Below are positions 56,701-60,380 of a stretch of DNA of 64,000 nucleotides, one piece after another (positions within the stretch are counted from its first letter, which is position 1; each line of letters begins with the position of its first letter). This stretch comes from Heliocidaris erythrogramma (Eukaryota; Echinodermata; Echinoidea; Camarodonta; Echinometridae): NCBI GenBank assembly GCA_025617745.1, contig CM046857.1, positions 23,839,761-23,903,760 of the forward strand, written 5' to 3'. The translations under genes and the position numbers were made by a program. Below the pieces are notes generated by a model, which saw only the letters and a list, made by a program, of their open reading frames with translations, was not told the DNA's origin and made no database searches.

Positions 56701-58964
56701 CGCAATTTTTCTGTCAGATCCCACTGTTTTCAGGTTACCGCTTAGCTGGCCTGATGGTAGGTACACGCTGCCGAAGTCTGTGAACGGCTGCCCGGACGGG
56801 GACGTGTCGTGGGCCCAAGGATCTCGACTTTCTGATACCCGCCACGACAATCAGGAGAACCGATGGGAACCAGAAGACATTCATCTGGACTTACCAATCA
56901 AAGAACCGAGCAGGATGAAAATGAAGTTTTGCACCAAGACTACAGCACAGTCGGCCGACCATCAACGAGACTGGGATACAGGGACCTATTGTATTTTTCG
57001 ACATGGCAACTCCTGTCCGAAAGGTAATAAGCCTTATATGCTGGAAACGAGTTGCGGATTCTGTTTGATTTTCGGGGGGGGGGGGGGGGAGGGTGCGGTA
57101 GAAGTTTAAAATGTTTAAAGGTAATCTACCAAGCAAAAAATAGGTAAGGAAGCGAACAGCGTTAATGAAGGTCGAAAGAAAGTTCCCACATACGGACGTT
57201 CTGGATACGCCAATAGCCCAGAATCATCGTAGTTATCATACTCACGTAATTTTACTATAGTACTAAACAACCTGTAGTTTTTCTTCAATTGGTCAATATG
57301 TTGGTATCTGACTCATTTCTTGTCCAGGATTTCGGAACGGGTCCATCTTTTGGAATGAACTTAACTCTGGGAATGACAATGATTATGAGGGCATACTTCC
57401 CGACGGAGTGTATGACGAAAACACCAAGATGTACTTTTGTTGCCGAGAAGATGCTGAATCAAATAAAGCAGTTATCCTTCCAGTTGATCACGACTTCTTT
57501 CTGATGACACCATCAGGAAACTGTCAAAAGGTATCATGTGCCTTGTGTAAAAATAACTTACAGCTGTGTATACAGATTCAGATTCAGATTTAGATTTCAT
57601 TTATTGATCCATATTTCAAAAATACAGAAAATTAGCCTCCACTGGCATATTTAAGAAACACAATATACATAATAACAATGTCACAATTTAAGTGCATGCA
57701 TAATAATTATGAACATATAAATACTCAAGTACAAATATATAGCGAAAGAAAGAAAGAAAAGAAAGAAGGAAAGTGGAGAAGGAGAGAATAGGAAATGTAG
57801 CAGTGATAATCAGACTACCAAAAATAGAAATACGATACACCCTGAAGAAACAAACGTCCGGGCTGAAAAAAAGAGAAAAACTAGGAATCACATTGCAATT
57901 AGAAAGAGGTAGAGGGAAATAAATGGAAGAACAAGGGAAGGAAGTGACAAGGGAAGAGAAAAGGGGAAGGTAGAGAGAAGGGAAGCAAAAAGAGAAATTG
58001 AGGGAAGAGAGAGAGAGAGAGAGAGAGACTCAGAGAGAGAGAGAGAGAAGGTAAGAGCCTTAGATAGAGTGGGAGACAAAGAAGAAGAGAGAGTGGCAGA
58101 ACATGAGACCTAGTTGAGCGAGAGAGACACAGAGGGAGAGAGACATACGTGTATGTAAAGAGACTGTTTACTGCACGACACAACAATCCATTACATTTCT
58201 TTGTTATGATTATTAATGTTCAGTCCTCTTGAAGTGAGATAATAACGATAAAGAAAAGTTTACACTGTACAAATACATATGAACACATCCCCCCAAAATA
58301 AAGAAAAAACAACAAAACAAAACAAAACAAAAAAACACCAACCCCCCCCCCCCCAAAAAAAAAAAAAAAAAACAAAACCAAACAAACAAAAACAAAAAAA
58401 CAAAAAACAAAAAACAAAACAAACCCCCCCCCCCCCAAAAAAAAAAACACAACAAAAAACCAACAACAACACCAAAACAAAACAACATTCAACTTATGTT
58501 AAACCAATCTTACAGCAAATATGTAACAGCTGAAAAAAATACAGTTTGGACATCTCTGAAGACATAGATCATCTGATAGAGCTTATCTTCGCTTACAGGT
58601 CTTCGGAATGGGTTCGACAAAAGAGGTGTTCCACTGGGATACAGTTGGTCTGAGCGAAGTGGAAGGTCTGCATCCGTATCCTGGTCTCAAGAATCGTGCA
58701 ACTCTGAGGGACGTGGAGATCACCTTTTGCTACTACTACCAACGCAACGACACAAGCTACCTTGACGCTGATAGCAGCAGATCGGATAGACAACGCAGAA
58801 GTACGGCCGTTGATTATGACCAAGGTCCATGCTCAAACTTTCTGGATGTGCTAGTTCCATACGTGCCTGGTGTGGTTGTCCCAGGGGGAGCTTCCACAAG
58901 CGTACTTATCCGGATTGACGTCATGATTCTCATTCTGTCCGTGTGCATTGCCTTCGCATTGTAA
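19785..58964 (+). CDS. Apextrin-like protein (MACPF + ApeC domains), nine chained exons
   Basis: Nine exons with GT-AG borders and compatible phases give about 615 codons counted from the ATG at 19785. Residues ~8-320 form a MACPF domain: an N-terminal LGLGYN..GNP and DPGF block, and the WGTH signature at 196-199. Residues ~325-541 form an ApeC domain: WPDG at 335, GCP at 348, FC at 395, YCI at 415, FCCR at 463 and FCYYY at 537, with eight cysteines (349, 396, 416, 424, 464, 465, 492, 538). The tail has a furin-like RQRR at 558-561 and a hydrophobic C-terminus (~595-615), suggesting a membrane or GPI anchor. MACPF proteins are known to oligomerise on membranes, and amphioxus apextrin-like proteins bind bacterial wall material, so an extracellular adhesion or immune role is inferred. 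The start is uncertain: the hydrophobic VIFFVLMII segment begins before this ATG, and an in-frame TAA lies at 19719. An upstream exon probably carries the initiator. Confidence 0.9.
20139..20750. mobile_element. TIR element 8 nt inside intron 1, with nested MITE
   Basis: About 55-bp terminal inverted repeats (20139-20196; 20691-20750) share GCGCCACCGACRAGAGAGGG and CAGTATTTGAGCG. The left end starts just past the exon 1 donor at 20131. A second TIR element (20500-20688) sits next to the right end. Confidence 0.85.
20500..20688. mobile_element. Nested small TIR element (GAGAGTAGCGACA family)
   Basis: Ends are inverted copies of AGAGTACCTWYATAWAGAG followed by AGTAGCGACA. The interior has GAACGCCATTTTGTTTC twice. 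A second copy is at about 46640-46812. Confidence 0.85.
20994..21022. repeat. (AT)n microsatellite
   Basis: About 14 uninterrupted AT dinucleotides. Confidence 0.9.
21308..22650 (-). repeat. 1.3-kb repeat, intron 1 copy (inverted partner at 53.66-55.05 kb)
   Basis: Near-identical in reverse complement to 53660-55050, from ACCGCCGCGCGAAGC at one end to CCAAGGACATAAACACCAGA at the other. The end near 21310 has a short hairpin (ACCGCC/GGGCGGT) next to a (GTTT)n tract. TTCCTATTGAATTCCAC is repeated inside at 21451 and 22199. An identical 68-codon frame is present in both copies, but its product is unrecognised and it may be noncoding. Part of the unit (from 22379) is a SINE. Confidence 0.9.
22379..22745 (-). 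mobile_element. tRNA-headed SINE
   Basis: On the minus strand a head with GGTGTAGTGGGGTGGG (A-box-like) and GCGGGTTCGAACCCAAC (B box) precedes a body and an (AAT)n tail at 22379-22400. The partner copy at 53.66 kb has lost the head. Confidence 0.8.
22746..23230. other. Unannotated intron 1 sequence
   Basis: AT-rich; probably includes the 3' UTR of the minus-strand retrotransposon beginning at 23272. No exon recognised. Confidence 0.35.
23272..25129 (-). pseudogene. Degraded non-LTR retrotransposon polymerase, broken by a SINE
   Basis: On the minus strand, in order: linker and RT start with KAVGPHDLLNRVLKEFA (25000-24900), KVPQVWKDAD, FTDFSKAFDSIDHT (24560), GVPQGTKIG (24400), then after a SINE the catalytic YVDDL (23879), LHLNAAKC, KILGVWIQDELKW and the C-terminal RPAHEYAAPLWHSG with KIQKRAMRI. 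This order is diagnostic of CR1/L2-type reverse transcriptases. Frame changes and a stop after QNAVSS show it is inactive. Lies antisense in intron 1. Confidence 0.9.
23881..24318 (-). mobile_element. tRNA-headed SINE inserted before the RT catalytic motif
   Basis: Minus-strand head at 24318-24240 with GTTGGCTCAGTCTG (A box) and GTGGGTTCGAATCCAC (B box), a 300-bp body and an (AAT)n tail at 23881-23937. It separates INDTLGSNELHTW from YVDDL of the host element. A clear target duplication was not found. Confidence 0.85.
25130..25195. repeat. (AT)-rich simple repeat
   Basis: TATATATATACATG-type repeats between the retrotransposon and the phrase array. Confidence 0.7.
25196..26530. repeat. Foldback GGACAACTACCCC phrase array
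   Basis: About fourteen + copies of the phrase (25200-25450) are followed by about twelve reverse-complement copies (GTAGTTGTCCTAGAGG; 25470-25680 and 26430-26525), making a head-to-head array. It is split by a hAT-like insertion at 25690-26423. Same phrase as 12956-13218. Confidence 0.85.
25690..26423. mobile_element. hAT-like non-autonomous element in the phrase array
   Basis: Ends CAGGGCTGCCAACC and GTTGGCAGCCCTG are inverted; GAAATTG flanks both sides (25683-25689, 26424-26430). CAGGG ends with a 7-8-bp duplication suggest hAT. The interior has no recognisable transposase; GAGGGAGCGAAGCGACCGAG near the left is shared with repeats at 32-33 kb and 56 kb. Confidence 0.75.
26838..26912. repeat. 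(AT)n and (CATA)n microsatellite
   Basis: About 22 AT units then CATA units, 6 bp before the foldback at 26918. Confidence 0.9.
26918..27050. mobile_element. Phrase-foldback element A
   Basis: 133 bp with 18-bp inverted ends (GGTACATTAGMAGGACAT). The end phrase is repeated inside at about 26957 and 26978. It contains ACGTTCG and TGACGGAATAAACC, both also found at matching places in element B (52204-52342), whose end phrase is unrelated. Confidence 0.85.
27069..27111. repeat. (AT)n microsatellite
   Basis: About 20 AT dinucleotides; another AT block with a CATA break is at 27469-27509. Confidence 0.9.
27525..27599. repeat. Short inverted repeat
   Basis: TCATGCTTTAATCCAACG (27525-27542) is the exact reverse complement of 27582-27599; 39-bp spacer. 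A possible minimal foldback. Confidence 0.7.
27664..27881. mobile_element. Tc1/mariner-type MITE
   Basis: Ends TACAGCCATGGAAAAAAATG and (reverse complement) TACAGCCCTGGAAAAAATTA, bounded by TA. The ACAGcC..GGAAAAAAT..TTAG consensus is typical of Tc1-like elements. No transposase inside 218 bp. Confidence 0.85.
27891..28386. mobile_element. Foldback element next to exon 2
   Basis: About 35-bp inverted ends (GCAGCAATGGAAATACCCAC at 27891; reverse at 28368-28386). Inside, the block GGCCATTTAGTCAACCCAGG ... CTAGAC occurs twice forward and twice reversed, so the whole 495 bp folds on itself. It ends 82 nt before exon 2. Confidence 0.85.
28469..28516 (+). CDS. Exon 2 of the MACPF-ApeC gene (48 nt)
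   Basis: A micro-exon between the TTGATTACAG acceptor and the GTAAGC donor, phase 1 in and phase 1 out. It encodes AGLSVLFNGFKFGASA, which runs straight into the exon 3 reading GFKEF as expected for the middle of a MACPF domain. It is too short to be called from ORF length; the phase match on both sides supports it. Confidence 0.82.
28517..29484. other. Intron 2, first part, without a recognised gene
   Basis: Contains a G run at 29020-29030 and a CTCTCCCTTGTCGGTGGC motif at 29073 like the end of the 20.1-kb TIR element. The stretch 29090-29480 (GGGTCACTAAAAT ... ) becomes GC-rich before the THAP fragment and could be its 5' region. Confidence 0.4.
29486..29760 (+). pseudogene. THAP-domain fragment with a 4-bp frameshift
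   Basis: From an ATG the frame reads MPNRCIVAGCSKTP, LHHFPKDENLRKLWV and LTRAEWQGPAK, then stops at TGA. Removing an extra 4 bases (an AGTG duplication at about 29629) continues as WSTICSDHFAENDFE. C-x4-C ... W ... C-x2-H plus HFP are the zinc-binding THAP signature. THAP domains bind DNA and occur in host proteins and P-element-like transposases; which applies is unclear. GTGAGT...CTGCAG spans only about 21 nt, too short to be an intron. Confidence 0.8.
29835..29909. repeat. Near-perfect inverted repeat, arms about 32 bp
   Basis: GTAGACCGAAAA ... CTGTCTCTCGTTCGTTAG (29835-29866) is reversed at 29877-29909 with one indel and one change; 10-bp loop. Confidence 0.9.
29908..29967. repeat. 44-bp perfect palindrome flanked by direct repeats
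   Basis: 29917-29960 is a loopless perfect palindrome centred on AACGCGTT. ACTTCACCC lies on both sides (29908-29916 and 29959-29967), so a 42-50-bp insertion with a 9-bp duplication is one reading. Confidence 0.9.
29968..31028. other. Intron 2, remainder
   Basis: 29968-30150 may continue the THAP-bearing sequence (a frame with SPKALHRILRG), but no family was recognised. Two A-runs at 30217-30263 and a (GT)n run at 30986-31010 are present. No exon recognised. Confidence 0.35.
31029..31195 (-). mobile_element. SINE head abutting exon 3
   Basis: Minus strand: TTGATCTAGCGGTAACG (A-box-like) and CCCAGGTTCGAATCTCAG (B box), with a (GT)n tract beyond. It ends about 46 nt before exon 3 and supplies a competing CTCAG acceptor. 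Confidence 0.65.
31242..31441 (+). CDS. Exon 3 of the MACPF-ApeC gene
   Basis: Encodes a central MACPF segment (FKEFSSRFETEQYLYVTLRN ...) and ends exactly after DLWGT, phase 0, at a GTAAGT donor. The acceptor chosen is ACTAAAG|GA at 31241 because it is the only nearby AG giving phase 1; the upstream tract is moderately pyrimidine-rich. A CTCAG at 31195 is a stronger-looking acceptor but gives phase 0 and would break the frame from exon 2. The region upstream of 31195 is a SINE head. Confidence 0.82.
32100..32577 (+). repeat. GCGCGAAAGCTCTGACG dispersed repeat, two units
   Basis: Units with GCTCTGACGTTTTAGCAAAT, GGCTCGTAGCAA, AGGCGGAAAGTTATAGTTCG and TTATTTGGACGCAA. Other copies: 33470-33600 (+), 45400-45545 (-), 48835-48990 (-) and the tandem block 55410-56240 (+). 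Confidence 0.8.
32578..33206. mobile_element. TIR element with GAGCGAAG flanks
   Basis: AGTGGCGTATCTAGGG near 32587 and CCCTAGATACACCACT ending 33198 are inverted; GAGCGAAG is at both edges (32578-32585, 33199-33206). A C run (32637-32653) follows the left end. Inside, a 120-bp block (GGGGGAGCGAAATTACGAG) occurs twice. The start of the same element recurs at 56265. Confidence 0.75.
33207..34498. other. Repeat-derived and AT-rich part of intron 3
   Basis: 33470-33690 is a copy of the GCTCTGACG repeat with a 20-base G run at 33637. The remainder shows no exon or repeat pair that I recognise. Confidence 0.45.
34500..35612. mobile_element. 1.1-kb foldback element with reiterated phrases
   Basis: Long inverted ends start TATGGGGCTTAGTCCGAAAG / reverse at 35588-35612, and continue through CGCGTTGACTGGAACGCCAC, GGTTTTGCCGAAAGGGTGCG, CACTGTATT and a (TTA)n run (34637) mirrored by (AAT)n (35364). 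Inside, a 60-bp unit with GGATCCAGGATTTTGTAAA and GCAGGTCTGTCATCAGG is repeated five times (34671-34965) and appears reversed at 35225-35360. Confidence 0.88.
35613..36700. other. Unannotated part of intron 3
   Basis: AT-rich, no exon, RNA gene or repeat pair recognised. It ends before a 23-base C run (36708-36730). Confidence 0.35.
37320..37420. repeat. GA-rich simple sequence
   Basis: (GA)n and GAGAAGA units; lies in the 3' part of the minus-strand retrotransposon below. Confidence 0.75.
37424..41560 (-). pseudogene. CR1/L2-type non-LTR retrotransposon, endonuclease plus RT, frameshifted
   Basis: Minus strand, in order: ALAHFNIRSLNR start of the endonuclease (40730), GGGVALYI (40550), GVIYRPPQSN, CFILGDFNINLL (40300), linker with KVPRAPWLTK (39910) and TWKIINNVLNKG, NYRPISLLTSLSKILEK (38730), FQFGFREKHSTSQAV, GVFLDFSKA, CGVPQGSLLGPLLFILYIND (38330), the catalytic FADDSNLF (38240), LGIIIDDKLSWKPH, and a C-terminal ILAWGN ... 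QKKAMRI and FWNSLDPDLK. Several frame changes split it, and a MITE interrupts it at 38871. Likely 5' end near 41560. Antisense within intron 3. Confidence 0.92.
38871..39415. mobile_element. TIR element with TA duplication inside the retrotransposon
   Basis: Ends GGGTAGGTGCAGGTAATATG and its inverse, with TA on each side. Taking it out, the host RT frame reads through without a break, which confirms an insertion. The 16-bp phrase GCAGGTAATATGGGAC occurs five times (38879, 38896, 39192 reversed, 39212, 39392 reversed). Confidence 0.92.
41561..42400. other. Unannotated part of intron 3
   Basis: An A/T run at 41612-41631 and GTTTTGCATAATGAGGTTACCC twice in tandem (42086, 42119). No exon recognised. 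Confidence 0.4.
42410..43310. repeat. Three degenerate direct repeats of about 325 bp
   Basis: Landmarks in each unit: CTCGKGTTYCTCGTGGAGAG (42447, 42760, 43095), CAGGATATGRTCA (42499, 42830, 43152), GGAATCTCTRARYTCATRT and GGTTCCGCCTATWAGCAG. Spacing is about 330 and 320 bp. Confidence 0.75.
43290..43615. repeat. Three tandem units of about 105-118 bp
   Basis: TTATGCGAATATGCGACRGTGTATGTAT recurs near 43304, 43406 and 43526, each followed by a TTATTATT and a T-run with CCTTACAGCGTATAC-like sequence. Confidence 0.75.
43765..44015. repeat. Two tandem units of about 130 bp
   Basis: AGAACAGTGGACACA and CCCCAGATGACAGCAACTRG plus GGTTGRCCAGAAGCATAC each occur twice (43790/43928, 43842/43973). Confidence 0.8.
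44153..44335. repeat. Region with two CATTCCGGAATG palindromes
   Basis: ACCATTCCGGAATGGT at 44315-44330 is a perfect 16-bp palindrome, and CACCGTTCCGGAATGGTG at 44159-44176 is a near match. They could be the ends of a 170-bp element. Confidence 0.5.
44336..44850. other. Unannotated part of intron 3
   Basis: AT-rich with no exon or repeat pair recognised. Confidence 0.35.
44851..45366 (-). pseudogene. L1-type ORF1 fragment
   Basis: An open frame of 171 codons. It has NAHRLP, PIIVRFAAMKDRDKILRA and LPPKLKRDRGRLAKIAYELR, the order found in the RRM and C-terminal domain of L1-type ORF1 proteins (RNA-binding chaperones of non-LTR elements). GC-richer than its neighbours. The N-terminal coiled coil and any ORF2 are missing, so a truncated copy is likely, though the frame is intact. 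Confidence 0.75.
45400..45545 (-). repeat. Reverse copy of the GCTCTGACG dispersed repeat
   Basis: Reads on the minus strand as AACGGCTCGTACCAAACAAT, a GACTGCTTTTTCAATTATTTGG block and GGGGTGGGTGCAGGGAGAGG. Confidence 0.75.
45984..47405 (-). pseudogene. Second CR1/L2-type retrotransposon fragment (endonuclease and linker)
   Basis: Minus strand: FSILHLNIRSLTKNFESFDT and SIIGITETWLHKF (47300-47180), then fragments with VHILGDFNVDLL (46920), then KPWITKGILKSIGTRNEFYK (46290) and TWKTINDILGRSK. Related in layout to the element at 37-41 kb but a different copy. A TIR element interrupts it at 46640, and 46990-47130 looks unrelated. Confidence 0.85.
46640..46812. mobile_element. Second copy of the GAACGCCATTTTGTTTC MITE
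   Basis: Shares ATTCAATTCCGATGAGC and two GAACGCCATTTTGTTTCC blocks with 20500-20688. The right end reads CTTTTATACAGGGACACTAG; the left end (CCTAGTTGCGACAAC) appears shortened. Inserted in retrotransposon sequence. Confidence 0.8.
47406..48830. other. Unannotated part of intron 3
   Basis: AT-rich. CATCATGAAAATGGCAGCC-like text near 48000 and 48570 recurs in opposite orientation (GGGGGCTGCCATTTTC / GAAAATGGCAGCCCCC), suggesting a worn 590-bp TIR element bounded near 47980-48590. No exon recognised. Confidence 0.4.
48835..48990 (-). repeat. Reverse copy of the GCTCTGACG dispersed repeat
   Basis: Contains CCCTTCGTGCGGGAAGGGGG, CCCTCCCTGCAGCCACCCCT and the reversed GGCTGCTTTTCAATTATTTG block. 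Confidence 0.75.
49010..49390 (-). pseudogene. Reverse transcriptase fragment
   Basis: Minus strand reads HQNPDTLLNIVNTELKCVSD, WIQANELSLNINKTNFMLF and then frameshifted thumb sequence. The block DWI-x-A-N-x-LSLN-x-x-KT is diagnostic of CR1/L2-type RTs. It ends 155 nt before exon 4. Confidence 0.8.
49546..49635 (+). CDS. Exon 4 of the MACPF-ApeC gene
   Basis: Starts after a TTCACAG acceptor with HVVMGATFGKSE, so that exon 3 (WGT) and exon 4 (H) together make the MACPF signature. Thirty codons, phase 0 in and out, donor GTAAGG. The preceding intron is 18.1 kb. Confidence 0.9.
49867..50017 (+). CDS. Exon 5 of the MACPF-ApeC gene
   Basis: Follows a CTCTCTGCAG acceptor and encodes ISGHLSIGGRFRGYSAS and a strand-rich stretch ending SHENN, phase 1 out at GTAAGA. 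It corresponds to the second membrane-hairpin half of MACPF domains. Intron 4 before it is only 231 nt and intron-like, with no repeat insertion seen. Confidence 0.9.
50310..50722 (+). pseudogene. 3' end of a non-LTR retrotransposon with (TTA)n tail
   Basis: Frames read RIDLKILLLTWKVVN, then with stops and shifts to FLLNKLPMELKTRTSLESFK and SKFKRILHS, the usual C-terminus (LPxxLR..SSLxxFKxxLK). It ends in a (TTA)n microsatellite at 50687-50720. Sense orientation in intron 5. Confidence 0.8.
50940..51530. repeat. Clusters of alternating CG/CA dinucleotides
   Basis: ACGCGCACGTACGCGCGCG (50960), CCGTGCGCGCGTTTTGCGCG (51074), CCGCGCGCGCG (51231) and ACGCGCGCGTACGCGTACG (51502) sit in otherwise AT-rich intron 5. 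Confidence 0.75.
51540..52200. other. Unannotated part of intron 5
   Basis: 51940-52030 repeats wording of 51360-51460 (GCCATTTTGTGAAAATCAA, CATTTCTC..TCATATTTCGCATG), so an old duplication is likely. No exon. Confidence 0.4.
52204..52342. mobile_element. Phrase-foldback element B
   Basis: 139 bp with perfect 22-bp inverted ends beginning TAACTGCGACTTAGGGCG. The phrase GTTTCGCCCTAA recurs at 52249, 52270 and 52321 and reversed at the left end. Its interior ACGTTCG and TGACGGAATAAACC are shared with element A at 26918-27050. Confidence 0.9.
52343..52480. repeat. (TTA/TTAT)n simple repeat before exon 6
   Basis: A long stretch of ATTATT and TTATCATT units runs to within 15 nt of the exon 6 acceptor. 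Confidence 0.8.
52495..52632 (+). CDS. Exon 6 of the MACPF-ApeC gene (end of MACPF)
   Basis: After a CTTAACAG acceptor it encodes EPITYRLKGMDEIAE, the typical MACPF closing segment (P-I-x-Y-x-L), and a helical tail with one cysteine. Phase 1 in and out; donor GTGAGT. A TIR element starts only about 30 nt past the donor. Confidence 0.9.
52663..53100. mobile_element. TIR element about 30 nt past the exon 6 donor
   Basis: TTAAAGACCTCAGCCTGACC at 52665 is reversed at 53079-53098. Inside, GACGACATGTCATG (52848) and GATATGTCGTCAT (52887) form a smaller inverted pair. Confidence 0.85.
53101..53655. other. Unannotated part of intron 6
   Basis: No exon or repeat recognised. Confidence 0.35.
53660..55050 (+). 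repeat. 1.3-kb repeat, intron 6 copy (inverted relative to intron 1)
   Basis: Reverse complement of 21308-22650, with the SINE-derived part first (53660-53960), (TTA)n, the 68-codon frame (54187-54393, identical in translation) and the ACCGCCTTTGCTTCGCGC end with its hairpin. Differences are few, so the two copies are young or gene-converted. Confidence 0.9.
55051..55410. other. Intron 6 segment with a palindrome and a G run
   Basis: CACTGACCTCGAGGTCAGTG at 55113-55132 is a perfect 20-bp palindrome. A G run of about 16 is at 55274-55290. GCGCGCGCGG at 55149. Confidence 0.5.
55410..56245 (+). repeat. Tandem block of the GCTCTGACG repeat, five to six units
   Basis: Units of about 130-200 bp each hold GGGTTGGTGCAGGG (55519, 55650, 55797, 55992, 56142), GCTCTGACGTTTTAGCA, AGGCGGAAAGTTATAGTTCG and ATACTGCACTGTATGTAACA. 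Internal deletions make unit length vary. Then a copy of the AGTGGCGTATCTA element starts at 56265, as at 32587. Confidence 0.85.
56246..56700. other. End of intron 6
   Basis: Starts with the left part of the AGTGGCGTATC element (56265-56420) without its right end. The final 280 nt before exon 7 show nothing recognisable apart from the splice acceptor. Confidence 0.45.
56718..57023 (+). CDS. Exon 7 of the MACPF-ApeC gene (ApeC start)
   Basis: Acceptor TTTTTCTGTCAG|AT keeps phase 1 from exon 6; a nearby TTTTCAG at 56733 would give the wrong phase. Encodes the ApeC opening WPDGRYTLP, GCPDG, SRLSDTR, the HLDLP block, FCTKT and YCIFRHGNSCPKG. Ends in phase 1 at GTAATA. Confidence 0.93.
57328..57530 (+). 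CDS. Exon 8 of the MACPF-ApeC gene (ApeC middle)
   Basis: Acceptor TCTTGTCCAG at 57327. Encodes GFRNGSIFWNELNSGNDND, LPDGVYDENT, the FCCR pair and PSGNCQK; phase 1 in, phase 0 out, donor GTATCA. All match the ApeC pattern in order. Confidence 0.93.
57570..58160. repeat. GA-rich sequence in intron 8
   Basis: Opens with CAGATTCAGATTCAGATTT (57572), then GAAAGAAAGAAA (57745) and (GA)n at 58006-58049. No exon recognised. Confidence 0.75.
58312..58475. repeat. Two C-run plus A/CAAA composite tracts
   Basis: Two consecutive blocks of C runs (58337, 58427) each followed by an A run and CAAAA units, in the same order as 14463-14600. It lies about 120 nt before exon 9. Confidence 0.85.
58599..58964 (+). 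CDS. Exon 9 of the MACPF-ApeC gene (ApeC end and anchor)
   Basis: Acceptor CTTCGCTTACAG. Encodes VFGMGSTKE, WDTV, HPYPG and VEITFCYYY, closing the ApeC domain. A Ser/Arg-rich linker with RQRRS, a further cysteine, and a hydrophobic end (DVMILILSVCIAFAL) precede the TAA/T stop region at 58964. The hydrophobic end with almost no following charge fits a GPI signal better than a classical transmembrane segment, though either is possible. Confidence 0.93.
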   Translation, partial: VFGMGSTKEVFHWDTVGLSEVEGLHPYPGLKNRATLRDVEITFCYYYQRNDTSYLDADSSRSDRQRRSTAVDYDQGPCSNFLDVLVPYVPGVVVPGGASTSVLIRIDVMILILSVCIAFAL

Positions 58965-59027
58965 TTTCTTTGATATCTCTTAAGAAGTAAGGAAGACGAT
59001 CGTAACATCTTGTGATCGTCCTTTGGA

Positions 59028-59033
59028 AATAAA
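59028..59033 (+). promoter_or_regulatory. Candidate polyadenylation signal AATAAA
   Basis: AATAAA 64 nt after the stop codon of the MACPF-ApeC gene; nearest canonical signal. A second AATAAA lies at 59171-59176. Which one is used cannot be seen from the sequence. Confidence 0.45.
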
Positions 59034-59170
59034 TAATTACAAAAAGGACCACGACGATCAAATCAAATTGGCACTAAAATTTATTGAAACTATATAGACT
59101 AGACCTAAATAAGTTATTTTTATCACATAATTGAAATGTTATGATTTTATAAAAAAGAAAATGATCACAA

Positions 59171-59176
59171 AATAAA
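59171..59176 (+). promoter_or_regulatory. Second candidate polyadenylation signal
   Basis: AATAAA about 207 nt past the stop codon, followed by a T-rich stretch around 59214-59224. It would give a 3' UTR of roughly 230 nt that ends just before a hAT-like element at 59237. Confidence 0.4.
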
Positions 59177-59236
59177 ACGGCAAGGCTCAGTTCTTATGTC
59201 TCACTCCGTACCATATCTTTTGTAGATTGCTTCATG

Positions 59237-59538
59237 CAGGGGCGGAACCAAGATTTAGTATAAGGGGGGGGGGGCGCACAAATGCAAGTTTGTCAACTTT
59301 TGGAAAAGGTACACCCGTATTTTTTTGGTCTTGCCAGCTTCTCGAAAAGTTGCTCGGTGGGGGGGGGGGGGGGGGGGGCGGGCGACATTTTTTTTTTCGC
59401 CAGACCTCAAAAATTCGCTCAGTGGGGGGGGGGGGGGGGGGGGGTTCCTTCCATAATTCTCTGACAAGAAAGAAGATGAAGAAGAAAAAAAAGGGCGGAT
59501 CCTCTATGGTCAAGAGGATCCCTCCCGATCCGACAATG
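59237..59538. mobile_element. hAT-like element with perfect 8-bp duplication
   Basis: CAGGGGCGGAACC at the left and GATCCGACAATG at the right are inverted with some changes; GCTTCATG flanks both ends (59229-59236, 59539-59546). It carries three G runs and an AATTCTCTGACAAG block shared with 6640 and 35070. Confidence 0.85.
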
Positions 59539-59546
59539 GCTTCATG

Positions 59547-60344
59547 TATCATGTGCATTGTTTACATATATTTTCTTCTTGCAGAACCTACTCACGCCTT
59601 TTACGAGTATGAATAAGTATTCGCTGTAAAAAACACAAAAGAGTACTATTTTGCCCAAATTGTTTGACAAAATTTAACGCCAAGTACCCCTTTTCTTAAT
59701 GCTTACAAAATAACATGTTGAATTTGCATGGATGCATGATTGTTTATGCAGCCAATGTGGTGCAAATTAGAGAGATACTAAAACGCTATTCTTGCCTAGA
59801 GTGATGAAAATGATACCATTAGCAGGATCTGGGGCGGGGGGGGGGGGGGGGGCGTTTCATCAAGTGTCTTGTCAGCCAATCATATGGAAGGATTTCAGTA
59901 GCAGTTATTGCAACTTGTCATTGATGACAAGTTTTATGAAACAGGGTCCTGAAGTTGGAAAAGTTTACACATAGATGTCACAAGAAAATTTCCATTCAAT
60001 TTGTACAGCTAAAAAATATAGATCATCGATTGCAAGAGCTTATTAAACCCTCATTAATTTTGATTAAAGTCTAGCTTATGTTTCAGGGTCTACTCTATTT
60101 TATGTCATAGTAATTCGCTATACAAGGTATGTAACCAAATTGAAATGAAAGTGTTAAATTCGTATTTATCAAACTTTTGATGTTAGCGCTTTATTTGTAA
60201 TTTGTTTAACAACATGAACAGGGCGCCGCGTCCTACTAGCAGTAGAGCTATTTAGTATTGTCATGTTGCCACAGAATTGTAGTTTCAATGTGTATCGTAT
60301 TGTGTTCAAGTTTTGTAATAACTAAAGTTCTTTGCTTTATTAAT

Positions 60345-60380
<36 letters not shown>

